The notes beneath the pieces were generated by a model that searched no databases, was not told where the DNA came from, and saw nothing but the letters and a program-made list of their open reading frames with translations. From Bacteroidota bacterium (lineage in GTDB: Bacteria; Bacteroidota; Bacteroidia; AKYH767-A; JABDAW01), in NCBI GenBank assembly GCA_023251595.1, contig JAHEYM010000212.1:1-6988 (forward strand): a DNA stretch of 6,988 nucleotides, given 5' to 3'. This document shows positions 5,501-6,988 of this stretch, piece after piece. Position numbers and translations under genes: made by a program. Numbering within the stretch: the first letter of the stretch is position 1; every line of letters begins with the position of its first letter.

Positions 5501-6988
5501 ATCTATAACTGCAAATGGCGGTGGAGGGTTGAATACAACACTTAAAATTGTGGATGGCAATCCTGCGATTTGTTATCTTGATTTTTATCATGGATCCGTA
5601 AAGTATATGAGAGCAAATGATGTCGATGGCACATCCTGGGGATCCATTGTAACATTGAGTGGACCATCCGGTCAGGGTTGGAGAAATTACCCCTCAATGA
5701 TCAATACCGCTAATGGAGTGGGGGTGTCATATTACAACTATATAGATAAGATGCCCTATTTTATTCTTGGTGGATTAACACCATCGTTTTCTTTACAGCC
5801 GGCGGATGAATCAGTTTGTCTCGGATCGAACACAAGTTTCAGTGTAACCGCGACGTATGCGATCAGCTATCAATGGCAGGTAAATAACGGTTCTGGTTTT
5901 ACTAACCTTAGCGATGGAGGGGTGTACTCGAATGTTACAACACCGACGCTGAATCTTTCCGGAATAACTCTCAGTATGAATTCATATCTATATAGATGTG
6001 TAGTGAATGGAAGTTGCTCAGTTACCAGTACATCGGGTTCAGCCACTCTGACAGTGCATTCATTACCAACCGCGGATGCAGGTTCAGATCATATCATCTG
6101 TTCAGGAGTTAGTTCTGGTATAGGCTCGGTGCCGATAGGTAATATGAGTTATAGTTGGAGTCCGACAACAGATCTTGACAATGCTTCAATCTCCAATCCG
6201 ATCGCAACACCAGCTTCAACAGTTACATACACCGTGACAGCAACCAGTACGATTACGGGATGTACTTCGGCAAGCTCAGTAACTTTGACGGTTAACCCAA
6301 GTCCCGCTGCTGCTACCGGATCAGACCAGTCAATTTGTAATGGACACGATGTAACAATAGGTGCATCTACAGTTGCAGGAAATACCTATAGCTGGACACC
6401 CGCTCTTGGGCTTAGTAGCGCCTATGTTTCCAATCCGACGGCAAATCCGAATTCAACTACTACATATATACTTGTGGAAACTACAACTGCAACAGGTTGT
6501 TCAGCGACGGGCTCCGTAACTGTCACTGTTAATCCACTTCCTATTGCCGATGCGGGTTCAGATCAAACAATTTGTTCAGGAGAAAGCGTTACACTTGGAA
6601 CTTCAGGAACACCGGGTGACACCTATTCCTGGTCACCGGGAACAAATATATCGGATATCTCAATCTCAAATCCAACGGCTGACCCTTCCTCGACGATAAC
6701 CTACACTCAATTTGAAACGATAACCGCTACAGGGTGTACATCAGCAAGTATAGTAACCATCACGGTGAATTCATCTCCTGCTGCGACTGTGGGTTCAGAT
6801 CAGTCGATGTGTGTGGGTAATAGCGTTTTAATCGGTACGACGAGCGTTGTTGGTAATTCATATAGTTGGTCGCCGGCAACCGGTTTAAATTCAACTATCA
6901 ATTCCCATCCTCTTGTTTCCGGAATCGTCGCAACAACTACTTATTCACTAACCGAAACAAACGGAGCTAACGGTTGTACCGCGACAAA
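2580..6988 (+). CDS. Giant secreted repeat protein: tandem propeller-like repeats, Ig-like and PKD-like domains (3' truncated)
   Basis: The frame is open from ATG 2580 to the window edge, 1469 codons with no stop. Residues 1-22 are a signal peptide: an MRKR n-region, a hydrophobic core, and probable cleavage at A22-Q23. Residues 24-43 are the second half of a repeat. Residues 44-1037 are 20 repeats of 44-52 residues with consensus SLQIVNGNPAISYYD, LKYIRATDASG, SWGTPVSID and GDVGQY. Residues 1038-1065 are a first-half repeat. Each unit could form a four-stranded beta-propeller blade (inference). Residues 1066-1159 are Ig-like (VCLGS, YQWQ, YRCVVNGSC). From 1163 on, four PKD/Ig-like modules of the kind found in Cytophaga-type surface proteins recur every 79 residues, each with an IC/MC and a GC cysteine. 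Such proteins normally end in a T9SS sorting domain; here it would lie outside the window. The likely location is the cell surface or the medium, with a binding or adhesion role. No enzyme motif was seen. The start is supported by the signal peptide. The gene follows a strong terminator, so it is probably transcribed on its own. Confidence 0.92.
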   Translation, partial: MRKRFTTLLFSSLILFSVNTIAQTWCSPIAIETNGSGGDVGTYSSLFVVNGNPAIAYFDAIHKNLMYVRATDPSGTVWGEPLFVEVVGDVGENPSLLVVNGNPAIVYFSGVAATLEYVRAMDANGSVWGTPISIGNLSNGAYISMQIVNGNPAVAYSSNGLKYVRANDISGTSWGTPLTLDNSGDYCSMQIVNGNPAISYHNGSTNDLKYIRATNTSGTTWGTSVSIEAIGAFGGYTSLQVVNGAPAISYYEATNFVLKYVRASDASGSSWNTPLSLDISGIAAVGEYSTMMVVDGFPAICYAYGLGLSYSTRYIYASDVSGASWSSPIVIDPKCGKFHSLQIIDGNPAISYYDNQNHTLNYIRARDITGIYWSSIDGTGSVGVYTSMQIVDGFPAISYYDVTNNDLKYVRATDISGTLWASPIALDVAGDVGQYTSQQIVNGNPAISYYDLTNGDLKYIRATDADGASWGSSLSVDVTGDVGKHCSMQIVNGFPAIAYYDLTNTDLKYIRATDASGTSWGTPVSIDVTGDVGQYSSLQIVNGFPAISYYDATNHHLKYIRATDASGGTWGTALVVNLSYFGGEYTSLQIINGNPAISSVASNYHLSYVRANDVSGNSWGTSLTLDASSNLLTNTNNTSLITVDGNPAIVYNEFQHDYLRYIRATDISGNSWGTASSIDLRGGSYASLQIVNGNPAVSYFGGDWVLKYSRASDISGNSWTVNNPTPFSGAGDGGQYLSPSIVNGNPALSYYDATSHDLVYCRASDANGTTWSSALSIDVSGDVGLTSSLVVVNGNPAISYEDGTNTALKYIRSNDVNGISWAAPVTVEASGTVGYYSSMQIVNGNPAISYLDLTNNPIDNLKYVRANDVSGTTWGTPITLDLNGGRYSSLQIVNGYPAISYSANGQLNYICASDASGTSWSTAITLDATGTVGTFTSLQVVNGNPAISYYDQTNDALKYIRATDASGISWGSPVSITANGGGGLNTTLKIVDGNPAICYLDFYHGSVKYMRANDVDGTSWGSIVTLSGPSGQGWRNYPSMINTANGVGVSYYNYIDKMPYFILGGLTPSFSLQPADESVCLGSNTSFSVTATYAISYQWQVNNGSGFTNLSDGGVYSNVTTPTLNLSGITLSMNSYLYRCVVNGSCSVTSTSGSATLTVHSLPTADAGSDHIICSGVSSGIGSVPIGNMSYSWSPTTDLDNASISNPIATPASTVTYTVTATSTITGCTSASSVTLTVNPSPAAATGSDQSICNGHDVTIGASTVAGNTYSWTPALGLSSAYVSNPTANPNSTTTYILVETTTATGCSATGSVTVTVNPLPIADAGSDQTICSGESVTLGTSGTPGDTYSWSPGTNISDISISNPTADPSSTITYTQFETITATGCTSASIVTITVNSSPAATVGSDQSMCVGNSVLIGTTSVVGNSYSWSPATGLNSTINSHPLVSGIVATTTYSLTETNGANGCTAT
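2709..5774 (+). repeat. Coding tandem repeats: 20 full ~50-residue units plus a terminal half unit
   Basis: The units begin at residues 44, 94, 143, 187, 237, 289, 339, 386, 436, 486, 536, 586, 638, 686, 737, 787, 837, 888, 936 and 986. A 28-residue half unit runs 1038-1065. Most are 47-52 residues; unit 3 is 44. Invariant or nearly invariant features are (V/I)(N/D)GxPA(I/V)xY, an aromatic-hydrophobic-Arg-Ala step (YIRA/YVRA), SG or NG, and a Trp near position 35. Units 8 to 11 (3735-4334) are each exactly 50 residues and the most alike. Units 7 and 14 lack the normal strand after the Trp. The matching second half of the half unit sits at the N-terminus (residues 24-43, with Trp25 and GDVGTY). 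Confidence 0.9.
5775..6056 (+). other. Ig-like domain within the giant protein
   Basis: Residues 1066-1159 carry the pattern of a Bacteroidota Ig-like domain: PSFSLQPADESVCLGSNTSF, then YAISYQWQVNNGSGF with its central Trp, a LNLSGIT turn, and YRCVVNGSCSVTSTSGSATL. The cysteine in VCLGS and that in YRC are placed for the core disulfide. It joins the repeat region to the 79-residue modules, and in family members it acts as a spacer or binding module. Confidence 0.8.
6066..6988 (+). repeat. Four 79-residue PKD/Ig-like modules in tandem (last one cut by the window)
   Basis: The modules start at residues 1163, 1242, 1321 and 1400, with PTADAGSD, PAAATGSD, PIADAGSD and PAATVGSD, giving an exact spacing of 79 residues (237 bases). 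Each has a Cys after the GSDxxxC step, YSW(S/T)P in the middle, a SNP or similar turn, TTY or TVTY, and a GC pair before a final strand of the VTVTVN type. The two cysteines probably form a disulfide. This is the repeat type usually annotated as PKD-like or CHU_C-associated Ig-like. The fourth copy is missing its last nine or so residues because the window ends. Confidence 0.88.

Overview
The window looks like a piece of a Bacteroidota chromosome. The evidence is a type IX secretion (T9SS) C-terminal sorting tail at the left edge, a very large secreted repeat protein carrying the Ig/PKD-like modules typical of that phylum, gene starts with A-rich leaders and no Shine-Dalgarno sequence, and TAnnTTTG-like -7 promoter boxes. 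No rRNA, tRNA, CRISPR array, transposase or phage gene was seen.

Layout. Positions 1-198 hold the last 65 codons of a T9SS-secreted protein. Positions 199-1313 are about 1.1 kb without a credible gene but rich in small repeats: a GCAAAG-type hairpin, a 54-bp-spaced direct repeat, and several arrays built on 7-bp units (GTGGTTA, TTAGGGG and AATTAGG types), two of which form a MITE-like inverted-repeat unit at 1014-1197. Positions 1314-2228 encode a 304-aa protein with a helical N-terminal domain and a C-terminal carboxypeptidase-regulatory-like beta-sandwich. Near-identical 31-bp heptamer arrays in opposite orientation (894-924 and 2238-2268) flank this gene. Positions 2229-2579 hold another heptamer hairpin, a strong intrinsic terminator (2338-2370), a -7-like promoter box, a candidate small RNA ending in a second strong terminator (2458-2526), and a possible promoter for the next gene.

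From 2580 to the right edge one reading frame stays open for 1469 codons and leaves the window unfinished. It encodes a signal peptide, 20 full ~50-residue repeats plus two complementary half-repeats, one Ig-like domain, and at least four Ig/PKD-like modules spaced exactly 79 residues apart. It is probably a cell-surface or released T9SS cargo whose sorting domain lies beyond the window. The repeat count (half + 20 + half = 21), and the fact that repeats 7 and 14 are the two with aberrant ends, suggest three consecutive seven-bladed beta-propellers.

The two secreted genes are probably expressed independently of the gene between them: strong terminators separate the 304-aa gene from the large one, and over 1 kb of repeat-rich DNA separates it from the gene at the left edge. 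The most unusual points are the 3 x 7 propeller arrangement, the candidate small RNA at about 2404-2526, and the inverted heptamer arrays around the 304-aa gene.
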